This document shows, in pieces, positions 50,290-61,578 of a stretch of DNA of 64,000 nucleotides (position 1 is its first letter; each line of letters starts with the position of its first letter). Position numbers and translations under genes: made by a program. Under the pieces are notes generated by a model. That model worked only from the letters and a program-made list of their open reading frames with translations. It searched no databases and was not told the origin of the DNA. The stretch comes from Cycas panzhihuaensis. Its lineage: Eukaryota; Cycadophyta. Location: positions 75,709,741 through 75,773,740 of the forward strand of contig CM041465.1 in assembly GCA_023213395.1 (NCBI GenBank), in the 5' to 3' direction.

Positions 50290-51145
50290 TACCTCTAATA
50301 CACTTGTTGAGTTCTATAAGGGCCATGGCACAAAGAAGCAGTTGATGACATCATACACCTTACAATAGATTGGTGTAGTTGAGAGGATGAATAGGACATT
50401 GGTTGAAAAAGGCAAGTTAATGATGAAATTGAAAAATCTCTCAAATATTTTCTAGGTTAAAATTATTTTTGTAGTAGTGTCCTTAACTAAAATGAGTGCT
50501 ACAAAATCTATATAGAATAGAACACTTGAAGAAGCATGGTCTAGATGTAAACCTATAATGCACCATCTTAAAATCTTTAGAAGCACGACATATATGCATG
50601 TTCCCAAATATAAATATAAAAATATTGATGATAAAATTTTCAAATGCATCCTTGTAAGATACAATGAAAAAAGAAAAATGTATTGAGTATACAAGTTAGT
50701 AATAAAAAAGGTTCACATAACTTGGGATGCCATCTTCGAAGAAATTGATAAACAAGTTACAGATCATGATATCATCTTTGAAGAGGTTGATAAACATGTT
50801 ACATATCAGGATTTAGATTTGGAAACCTTAAAGAATTGGTGAGACAATAGGAAGTAAATCGAGAAATAACCTAAATGTAGTTCATTGAGATAGTAGGTTA
50901 TTAAGCCAAAGGAGGATGAAGTTGAGGAGAAGTAATATGAAGATGCTCAAGAATCATAGCTAGAAATGCAACTTGAGGTTGCTTCACTTATTAATTTTTT
51001 TTTCAAATGGTATCTTAAAACCATTGTAGAAGCTCACTTGCTCAAAATAGAGGAAAAATAAAAATCAAGGATGGGACCTCATACAATTGATTTCCTAGTA
51101 AGCTAGTGTGACAAATTCATATATAAGCAAATGATATGAACATTA
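50290..51145 (+). pseudogene. Element A integrase, second part, and tail
   Basis: Rejoins A's integrase after B. TSNTLVEFYKGHG (50290-50328) leads to the third catalytic residue, Glu 50381, in VVERMNRT. WVKIIFVVVSLTKMSATKSI and a C-terminal MHVPKYKYKNIDDKIFKC segment (50593-50646) follow. After about 50840 only acidic low-complexity sequence remains. Reverse transcriptase and RNase H are missing before the polypurine tract at 51146-51156, so A carries a large internal deletion. Confidence 0.82.
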
Positions 51146-51156
51146 AGGGGAAGTGT

Positions 51157-51340
51157 TAGAATTAATATTCATATAAGACAAATTTGTAATGGCGAATCAT
51201 CAAGTTTAATGACAAATTTCATAGGAGTTATAAAAGTCCTAAATGGTCTTATGATGTTTCAGGATGGTTATGAGTCCCATTTTGGACTATTACTGATTCC
51301 ATGTGTATTTATTTGAGCATAGGTTTATGCATTGTATTAT
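51157..51340 (+). repeat. 3' LTR of element A (homologous part)
   Basis: TGTTAGAATTAATATTC onwards, preceded by TTAAGGGGAAG. Matches 25918-26100. The true right end may lie up to about 51500. Confidence 0.75.
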
Positions 51341-52559
51341 AGAGATCCATTCTTAATGGATGGAAATTGTTTTGATGGAAGACTAATTCTATTTAAAATC
51401 TATCTTCAGTTTTGTGTTTAATTCCATTTTGATCATTAAACTTTTAGTTCATTCACATGGAAATGTGATTAAATGAAACCACGTTTTCCTTTTAACTTTA
51501 GTATTCTAAATACAAATAAAATAAACTAAATATTGATGTAATAAACCCCTCCCCTCTTGCTTTGTTTTATTCTAGAAAAATAATGAAATATTTATGATAA
51601 ATTTTTCCTTATCCTATATGTAAGATGATAACATGAAAGCCTCTATTTTGTCTCTATGTAGAGGTTAGAATGACCTACCAGCTCTGCTGTACAAAAATAA
51701 TTAGCTATTTATTATTAATAAAAATACATAAATTTTGACCCCTTAATTTGTGTATAATGCATTAAGAGAAAGAGTGAGATCATAGTTTAAACATTGCTTT
51801 TATTATATAAGCAACAAGGTAAATATCAACAATTAAACACATAAAAATGACTTTCATTTATAGCATTTATTTATCAAATCATTATGTAAACATATGAAAG
51901 CATATACTTTAAAATCAATATAAATGTGAATTATTAAACATAAGAAATCATTGTTTAAATGCTTCTTTTACATCTTGACATAGATCATTTAATTGACATT
52001 CATCATATGACAAACATAAACAACCTTCTTTCTCTTTTGAAAAATCAAAATTTAAATACAAAATTACCCATGTTTATTAATCAAATATCAATTAAAACTC
52101 AACTAGGTATGAAATAATAATAAATCTTAACCTAAATAAATGGCCATCTAAATGTAAAGCAAAGTTATGAATAAAAATAAAAAGTAAATTAAAAAACTCC
52201 ATAAAATATATTTGAAAACATGGATTTGAGGGGACTCAAACCTACTATACGTTGTCTATCAATTATTTACCTAACATCCACTTATGGATTAAGCTCACAT
52301 ATTAACCAAGATAATATTAAAAAAAAAAAATAATTAAACTCTTTATAACATTAATGAACCCAAACCTAAATAGAAATTGAGAGCATTTGAGTCGCATTAC
52401 TACATTAATGAAAGGGAAAATCAACACTTCCTAGATGGGGGATTTTTAAGCATTGAATGCCTTTAGTCATTGAGAAAATATACATGTATCATGAATGAAA
52501 TGTGCTTCAAATCACTATGAAAAGACTATATAAATTCATAAATATATAGCAGGAATGGG
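51341..52559. other. AT-rich spacer right of element A
   Basis: No gene or repeat family recognised; includes an A-run at 52320-52331. Confidence 0.5.
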
Positions 52560-52795
52560 GACCCTTGGGATCCATGTTTTTATACTGCCTTTACACTAGC
52601 CACGCTTGGAGCTTACACCACCATCATACAACTAACACACACTCAATAGACTTTAGTCGAACTACTTTCTTTGCAGTAGTAGACACTAGTTAGACTACTT
52701 CCCTATGAAGTGACTTGCTCTCACGGGTTTCAAACCTAGGTATCTCCTTAGTAAGTGCCACATCTTACCAATCCACCCAACCCCATGAGGCTCAT
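52560..52795 (-). mobile_element. Candidate tRNA-derived SINE
   Basis: On the minus strand a tRNA-like head has an A-box-like GGGTGGATTGGTAAG (52778-52764) and a B-box-like GGTTTGAAACC (52736-52726), 27 bases apart. This is the arrangement of RNA polymerase III promoters. About 160 bp of less AT-rich body follows. No clear A-rich tail or flanking duplication is visible, so this is tentative. Confidence 0.4.
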
Positions 52796-53639
<844 letters not shown>

Positions 53640-53659
53640 ATGTATAAACACACACACAC

Positions 53660-54973
53660 ATGATCATTCTTGTGCATTATTTAAGAATTGGTTTAAGTGC
53701 AGGAAGGTCTGAGAATATGCCATAAGAAATTAATTAAATCAAGTTAAATTCCACCATGAGTGTCTATATGGGGATTTAGAGTTAAATTGCTCTCCCTTTA
53801 AGTTGCTTTGTTTGTAAAAATTAAACCTAGATTAGGGGAGATAAAAGAGATAAATCTCTCAAAATTTGTATTTAGTAATTCATTGTAGTTAATGTGTTAT
53901 CTCTCTTGAAACCAAATTCCTAAAGGAGCTATGAACTTGTGGTTTTTAAATTCATGTACTTTATACTACATAATTGCAATTAGGGATTAAATTTCTTTAG
54001 TTAAGTTTGTGAACTCTACTACAATGAAGGGTTGGATTAAAATTATTTTTGGGGTGAGCTTTGATGGGTTTTGGAGGGGGTTAATAATGTGTTACTTTTA
54101 AGATAAATAGATACCTTTATACATATTTATGATTAAGAGAAATGCCCTTTTTAAAATAATGGTAATAATAATGTTTATTTAGACTCTATTTTGGTAAGAT
54201 CTTATTACACCTTAAGCCTTGTTATTCAACTTTTAATTTACTCGAACTTAATGTTGGTAACTAGATTTAATTCATTTAAGATTTTGGGTTAATGGGTACC
54301 ATTAACTAATCATTCCAAATTCCTTACTAACTATTTACTTAGCATGTGACCTTGACTTAAGTATTGTAATTATTCCTAGATACCAAATTAAGAGTTAGGA
54401 TTATTTACCATGATCATTAGAGTTAATTAACATTCATTTAAATATATATCTCGATTCACCTTTTAAACCCTTTGAGAATATTCACCTCCTCGTTTTTAAT
54501 ATCAAAGGCAAAAATTGAAACAAAAACAATTTCATTTTGAATAAATCCAACCATGGTATTAACAATTACAAATGTACAGCCTACTAAGGCCATCATGGCA
54601 TGGTGTGTCTCTATAAGATTTGATCCCCTTGGCAAACTGCAAGAACTCCATTTCTTTACCAAGAGAGAAAATCTACTTCAAAAAATAAAGATAAAATTAA
54701 ATATTTAATTAATTTGTTTGTATCCTATGTAGTTCATGGTCTTTCATCCTATTAGTTTAAGTTAAGTTCAAACTTATTTATTAGAAGGATTATTATTATT
54801 ATTTTCTTTATGCTTACTTATGGGAAGTTTTTTTATATACATCATTTATTATACCATAGGGAAGTCAACTAATCATGGTGAATGTTAATATGATCAATAT
54901 TCAAGAAGATAAGTAATATGCAAAGGGCATTAACTAATTGTGGTTTCTAATAGTGGTAGGGGCTATCGCATGT
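53660..54973. other. AT-rich spacer, possibly 5' LTR of fragment H
   Basis: No coding family. Its right part directly precedes a primer-site-like motif at 54974, so it may contain H's 5' LTR. There is no second copy to define ends. Confidence 0.35.
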
Positions 54974-54987
54974 GGTATTAGAGTTGA
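54974..54987 (+). promoter_or_regulatory. Primer-binding-site-like motif of fragment H
   Basis: TGGTATTAGAGTTG resembles TGGTATCAGAGC with C-to-T changes. It is about 0.5 kb upstream of gypsy coding remnants. Confidence 0.5.
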
Positions 54988-55469
54988 TTCTCAAATTCCC
55001 TCTTAAAGTTGTCTAGTGTTTGTAGCGTGCATAGATGTTGTGCTCCTTAAGTAAATTTTCTCTCACAACACCTCTATCCAGTGTTCCTAGCACAAAGTTT
55101 GATTTATTAATCACATTGCCATACTTAGTTACCTTTGTTAGTTTTAGCCACATCATCACTTATGCAACATTCATAGGGGATACGGATTGGGGTGAACATG
55201 GTAATTATGAGTAACTCATACCCTTTCTTAAGATAAAATTATAGATTAGCAACCACAACACTCTTAGGAGAGTAGTAGTCTTCTATGGAATGGCAAGAAA
55301 TGTAAAAAGGAAGGGAAAATAAACTTTCTTGTGAATGTGATGAAAAATGGACACCAAACCAACCAAAACTTTGTAAGAAGATATGCAAGAAATTGTGCAC
55401 TATAAAAGTAGCACATGACATAGAAGAATTAAACTCATAAGATGAAACTTAGGAGCCTAATCAATCCTC

Positions 55470-55960
55470 GTAGAATCTTAACAACCATAAATTTCAATAG
55501 CAACCATGTCCAATTTATAAAGACTTAACAACTTGAAAATGATAGGGTTTTCAAAGGAAAATAAAATCATGGTTTCAATCAACTTGAGAAGCACCCTTAA
55601 CTTCATATATTATAAAGATAAGTGATTAGGATTGTATATTGAACAAAACTTTGATTTTAATATGTCAATCAAGGGAAATAAAGTTCTACTATATGATAGA
55701 GAAATACAAAACCTAAAACCAAGCAAGAGTGAATATACCTTAAGCTTAGACTTTTGTTTACTACCCATAGGTAGAGTTGATGTAATCCTAAGAGTACAAT
55801 GGCTAAAAATCTTAGAAATTTATGATACTAAATTGGAAGAAGGATCCATGTAGTTTAATAAAAATAGGATTGAATACACACTAAATTGAATGAAAGCACT
55901 AGATTCCTAGGTGATTGGCATTTGCAAAATGAAAAATTTATTAAAAACAAGACATGTATG
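55470..55960 (+). pseudogene. Fragment H: gypsy protease region
   Basis: Read in one frame from about 55480, it follows the pre-protease and protease region of plant gypsy elements. A degenerate active-site segment S-I-N-L-R-S-T-L-N-F (about 55578-55607) stands where LIDSGSTHNF is usual, so Asp and Gly are lost. FDFNMSIKGN follows at 55650-55679, then DFCLLPIGRVDVILRVQWL (55749-55805), the conserved DxVLPLGxxDxVLGxQWL box. No reverse transcriptase follows before element F. A truncated remnant. Confidence 0.72.
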
Positions 55961-56172
55961 CTGTATAGCTCATGGAGGTAGCAATACAAAAATCCACTAG
56001 CATAGAGAACCCTTGAGAGATAATAAACCAATAAATGGAAAAAATATTATAAAACTATAGAAAAATATTTTAGGACCTACCTCTAACACTTTCTCGAGAC
56101 AGAATCATAGATCACTATATTGAGATCTTACCAAACTAATCTTTAGTAATTAAAAAACTATGACAATATAAC

Positions 56173-56382
56173 TATAAGAAACTTGATGAACCACAAGAGA
56201 TAAGTTCTTCACATTAGATTATTGTGAGAGGATCTCATATATTTATACACAATGTGTAAAAAAAGTGGCCTAATGAAAAGAGACCAAATGGCGTCATGAT
56301 GCACATATCCTAAGAATAACCTAAATGGACCTAGTTAAGGGGTTCTTAAGAAAACATTATAAATAAAACATTAAAACTTAAC
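56173..56382 (-). repeat. 3' LTR of element F
   Basis: About 210 bp ending CTTAACA. Only its first 16-17 bp can be compared with the truncated right copy, so its left end is supported mainly by that match. Confidence 0.6.
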
Positions 56383-56389
56383 ATCCCCA

Positions 56390-59300
56390 TTTAATATTTT
56401 GTTCTTTGTCTCTAACTCGTAAATGCTCTCTAAAGAATTAAAATTTATCCTTTGCTAAAAGCTTTGTTAAAGATATTTATCAATTGGTCCTTATTGTAGA
56501 AATATTGAAAATCTATTTCCATATTTTACATCTTTTCCATAATAACATGATGGTTAACTTCTATGTGCTTTGTTCTAACATGAAAAACAAGGTTCCTTAT
56601 TATCTGGATCACACTTTGATTATCATATAGGATTGGAATAGGATCTGTACATTCATGGTTTAAATCCTTAAGTAGTTATTTTAGCTAAACTTTTTTGTAT
56701 CTTGCACTTATTGCTACCTTGTATTCAACTTCTATAAAGGACATAACTATAGTAGGCTATTTCTTACTACTCTAGGAAATAATGATTGAACCTAGATTGA
56801 AACAATATCCATATGTGGACTTCCTTTCTAGTTGTTCATTTGTCAAGTTCAAATCATAGTATCCAATTAACTTAGGTTTATCAGCCCTAGCATAATTTAA
56901 TATAGCCTAAACTTCCCTTAATGTATCTCAATGAGGTTTACTGTATTTCGATGAGATATTTTAGGTTTGCTCATATATTTAGAGATCATTCCAATAGAGA
57001 ATAAAATTCCAAGTTTGATAGTTATTAAGTAAATAAGAGTTCTAACCAATTATGGATAAAGGGTTTCATTTACTTCCTTTTTTTCTTCACTAATAGTTAA
57101 GATACAACTTGTCTCCATAGGGGTTACACATGGTTTAAATTCTTCTATGTTGAATCTTTTGAGAAGATTCTTAGCATATTTCATTTGTGAAATAAATATG
57201 ACATCTTTTATTTGATTTATTTTAATTTCCAAATAATAGTAGAGAGGACTGATGTCTATCATCTCAAATTTGTCCTCTATTTTCTATCTTACCCACTTGA
57301 TCATTTCATGATCGTTACCTATCACAATTAAATTATCAACATATACTATTATTATGGTGACTGGACCATTTCCTCTACTATCCAAGTATAATCTTGGATT
57401 GGACTCACATTGACTAAATTTATTTCCTCTAAGATGGGAGTCTAATTTTTCATACCAAGCACATGGTGGTGGCTATTTTAAACTATATAGAGCTCTATTT
57501 AACCTACATACAAGATTCTTCTTTTCTCTTTTTGTGAATCCTAGAGATTGTTCCATGTATACTTCTTCTACTAAATCCCCATTTAAGAAGGCACTTTTAA
57601 TATCAATTTGTATGATTTCTCAATCATACTATGTTGTCAAGGCTATAACAATACAAATTAATATCATTTTTTCTTATAGAGTAAATGTTTCTTCATAGTC
57701 AATTCTTATAGTCTAAGTATATCCTTTTGGTACAAGGTGAGCTTTATATTTCTCAATACTATCATTAAGTTTTTCCTTGACTTTGAAAACCTATTGACAA
57801 CTAACTATAGGTTTTCCTTTAAGAGGAGAGACTCTTTCCCCTATGTTATTTTGTTTTATGGTAAGTAAGTCTTTCTCTAATGCATCCCACTATTCTTTGT
57901 TTATATAGGTTTTTTCATAGTTGTGGGGATTTGCAGTAAATGATAAAGCTTATAGATTTTGGAGCCTTAGTTGATGCTCTAAAGTTTCCCACCTTGAGTC
58001 TTCTAGTGTCTTAAGATACCATTCTAGTATTCTTCTACTTGATGGAATATTTTTCCTTTATTATTCACCTAATTCTTAAGGTATTATAACTGGAACACCT
58101 TCCTCTTAAGATATTATTGTTTGCTAAAGGGATGTCTTTTGATTAGTAATAACTTCCTTCTAAATTATTTTCCTTTTTAAAGAGTTTTCCTAATTGTTTT
58201 CCTCTGATATCTCATCAAAGGTTACATCCCTACTAATGTAGGTCTTGTTAGTTTTTTGGTACATGCATCTATAGGTCTTGGACTTGTTATTATATCCAAC
58301 TAAGATATACTTGATGCTCTTATCATCTAATTTTGATCTTTTTTATTTTGAAATGTGAAAATGTGTAGTAGAGCCAAATGTTATGACTCACCTTAGCCTT
58401 TCTTCCTGACCATGCCTCTTTAGAAGTGAGTCGCTTAAGAGTTTTTATAGGGCTTCTACTTATTAGATACATAAGGCCATTAATTACTTTAGCCTAACAT
58501 GTATTTCATACCTCTTTTTCTTTTAACATGCATTTGGCCATCTCTATTATTGATCGATTCATTTTTTTTAGCTACTCTATTTAATTGAGGAGTGTATGCT
58601 GTAGTGAGTTACCTGTGAATGCAATGTGCTTTGTAGTATTTGTAGAAAACATTTGAAGTACACTCTCCTCCTCTCTCTGTTCTAAGTATTTTAGGTTTTT
58701 AGTCACTCTTTGTCTCAATAAGAGCTCTGAATTCTTTGAATATGCTAAATGCTTCTAATTTATTTGCAATAAAGTAAATTCAAGTCTTTTTATTGAAATC
58801 ATCTATAAAGGTAAAAAATAACCTAGCTCTTTTGATAGAATTTGGAGTAATAGGTCCACATAAGTCACTATAGACTAATTTTAGTTTCTCTTAGGCTCTT
58901 CAAGTGCTCTGTTGAAACTATGATCTATACCACTCTCCTAACATACATCCTTTACATATATCTGGTTTTAAAGAAATATTTAGTAGCCCATCAACCATAT
59001 CAATTTTTTTAAACATTTCTATCTTATCGTTTGTAATATGTCCATACTGAGAATGCTAAAGTTTATTATTAATGCTAGAAACTAAAAAAGATTGAACCAC
59101 ATATGTAGAGACTAACTTATAAGGCTTATTAGTCTCTATTCTCTCAACAATCACAAGGCTGTTTTGCCTTTTATCATAAATAAAGTATTTATGTTCATCA
59201 AAGATAACATAATTTTTTTTTTGTCATTTGAGATATATATAAGTGGTTTTTATTCAAACCTAGAATAAGGAGAACTTTGCTTATTTTCTTTATTTAATCT

Positions 59301-60320
59301 TTGATTTTTACTACAATTGTTCCTTTTCTTTTGATGCTTAGAGTAGAGTCATCCCGAAGTTCAACTAAGTTACCGAGAAGATGAGGACATAGGGATTCAA
59401 ATCAATTTTTTCTTAAAGTCATGTGATGTGAAGCTCTAGAGTTAATATACCAGCCTTGGTTGGACCAGATATTTGATACCAAGGCTGTGATGAAAGTAGT
59501 TTCTTATTTTTCTTCTTCTTCTATTCATTATTCCTTACTATAATTCCTTTTAACTCTTTTTAACTTTTTTGAACAACATCATATATCCTTTCGTAGCAAT
59601 TATTAGAAAGATGTCTTGGAAGACTACAATAATAATAGGTTATGGAATCTTCAATTCTACCTTCTGAAGATCTTACTCTTCCTCTAGAACAACTTCTAAT
59701 TTTCCCTCTACCTTTGATTCTTAGCCTAGTGGCAAAGGCTTCTTTAAGCTAACCTACTTCTTTATATCTTTTATTTCCTTGTTCTTGTTGCAGTAGATGC
59801 CTATATAAAGTATCAAATGACATACTCCTTGCCTATCCACCTATAGTGAGAATCTTAGCAAGATTGTCAAAATATTTAATCAATTTATTAAGAATAAGTC
59901 AAACTAGTTTTATATTACAAATAGGTTCATCAGTAGAGGCTATACTTTATTTGAATTCAATAGTTTTAGTAATTAAGTTTGATATTGACTCTTTTTCTTT
60001 TAACTATAAATGATATAATTGTTCTCTTAAAGAGATAATTTTGGCCTTATTTTTTTGTTGATATAAGGAGGCTAGAATCTTCTAGGCTTTAGAAGTTGTA
60101 GAGGCCTCATTGATATGGGTCATGCATGTTTGTCCCTTTCTTTCCAGCTAACAAGTTTGGCTACATTAGTATTTCTTGAATTAACCTTTATTTCTTCAAT
60201 AATTTTTTAGTCATTCTTGAGAGATAAAATGCTTTTTATTTTGATCCTCTAGGAAGTATAGCTTAAGCCTATTAGTTTATCAAATGTTATTAGGGAGTAT
60301 ATTAAGGCCTTTTTTAGCAT
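56390..60320 (-). pseudogene. Element F copia gag-pol, heavily broken
   Basis: On the minus strand, in order from right: gag-like sequence about 60320-59600; a protease with G-W-Y-I-N-S-R-A-S-H-H-M-T near 59465-59425 (catalytic Asp to Asn, Gly to Arg); integrase about 58950-58400; reverse transcriptase including YYYLEIKINQIKD and MKYAKNLLKRFN at 57240-57120; and an RNase H remnant about 56830-56400. Stops and frame changes occur every few dozen codons. Domain order is copia. Non-functional. Confidence 0.75.
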
Positions 60321-60979
60321 AGTGCAAAAAAATCTATTCAATAGGATAATATAGATCTATATGACTATACGGGGCATATAGAAAAGTATAGGGGCAACAA
60401 AAATCAAAGTGTACTCTAAAATGAATTTTTTCAATGCTTATATAAATTTATACTTAGTTTTACAAACAAAGATATGGACAAGGTGAAAACAACTTGAAAA
60501 AAAAAAATGACAGTTAGGGTTTTAAATAAATATCTACAAATAACTTCTAAAATTAGAACTAAAATACTGTAAATCTATACTTAATGGAAAACTTTGATAA
60601 AAAGGGAGAGAATGGAACTATATTTGATGAGAAATTCTAAAGATTTAAGAAGAAATGAACAAATTTGGCCTTAAACCTATTTGTCTAAAATTTTAAGATT
60701 TTTCACTTCTTGAAGTTGAATTTGAGGTCCAACCTTTTGAGAAAAAATGATCCCTAATGTGAGGCATCCAATCTAGTAAAATTTTATCTTAATCTAAGAC
60801 CTTTAATTTTTAGTCATTTATATAGTTTTGTACTAGGTCATACAACTATATGTACATTACAAAAATAACTTCTTGAAGCCTCCACTATATGGTCCCTTTA
60901 GTATCCTTTGATCTATAAAGTTTTTTTAAACAATCTTGAAGTACTATGTACTAAAGCCTTCAAAGATTGCTCCCTTCAG

Positions 60980-60994
60980 GGCTACTCTGATACC
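60980..60994 (-). promoter_or_regulatory. Primer-binding site of element F
   Basis: The minus strand reads TGGTATCAGAGTAGC immediately beside the right LTR; tRNA-Met-type site. Confidence 0.85.
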
Positions 60995-61011
60995 ATGTAA
61001 GAAACTTGATG

Positions 61012-61504
61012 TGTTGGATATGATGAACACTTTGTAAGTGTTACATGGCTATAGGTGTTACACTTGAGCCCCTTTATAGGGTTTGAGGGCCTATTGTAAG
61101 GCCTTCAATTGGGGGGTCTAGTGGACCAGTGGCCCCCCAAGTAGGGGTTCAGGTGTGGGAGCCCTTGATATTTATTTTGGGGTGTCTTAGGGGGGTATTT
61201 TTCAACCTATATTTTATGTCAATTGTATTATAAAACCATAAGATGGTATTTTGTAAAGTATCTATATATTCTTATATAACAACACATATAAGGGGTTGGA
61301 TGAGCCTTTGATGAGTTGATGAGAAGAGTTGGGGTTTTCATCTATGTAATTCTTTAACTATTGCTTAAATTAATAAAGGGTCTATACTTATACCTAAATC
61401 TCTTAGTGTTCTTTGTTATGTGCTCTATTTGTTTACGTTATTTATTCTTTGTATGGTTTAGAGTTGTGCTAATACATTACTTTCGAAGTTATATTTTCTC
61501 TTTA
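61012..61504 (+). repeat. 5' LTR of element G
   Basis: TGTTGGATATG to CTTTA, about 493 bp. Boundaries come from the F homology on the left and the primer site on the right. It holds a G-rich stretch near 61100-61200 that is unusual for this AT-rich window. Confidence 0.7.
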
Positions 61505-61506
61505 TT

Positions 61507-61518
61507 TAGTATTAGAGC
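61507..61518 (+). promoter_or_regulatory. Primer-binding site of element G
   Basis: TAGTATTAGAGC, 10 of 12 bases of the tRNA-Met-type site, with C/G-to-T/A changes. Confidence 0.7.
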
Positions 61519-61578
61519 TAAGGATTTTAGTTTTGTGGGAAGCTATTTAGTGAGTGGAAGAATTTAAGTACAAAAATC

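Larger units (their letters stand above)
56173..61011 (-). mobile_element. Element F: decayed copia retrotransposon, minus strand
   Basis: The left LTR (56173-56382) begins TATAAGAAACTTGATG. The right LTR begins TGTAAGAAACTTGATG at 60995 but is cut after about 17 bp by element G, so the rest should lie beyond the window. A minus-strand primer site touches the right LTR, and TCCCC after AACA at the left LTR is the complement of a polypurine tract. The coding region is heavily broken. Protease wording is like that of element C (WYI-x-S-x-ASHHMT), suggesting related families. Confidence 0.82.

Noticed and set aside
54456-54662. 68-codon minus-strand open frame.
   Set aside because: No family resemblance and no supporting neighbours.
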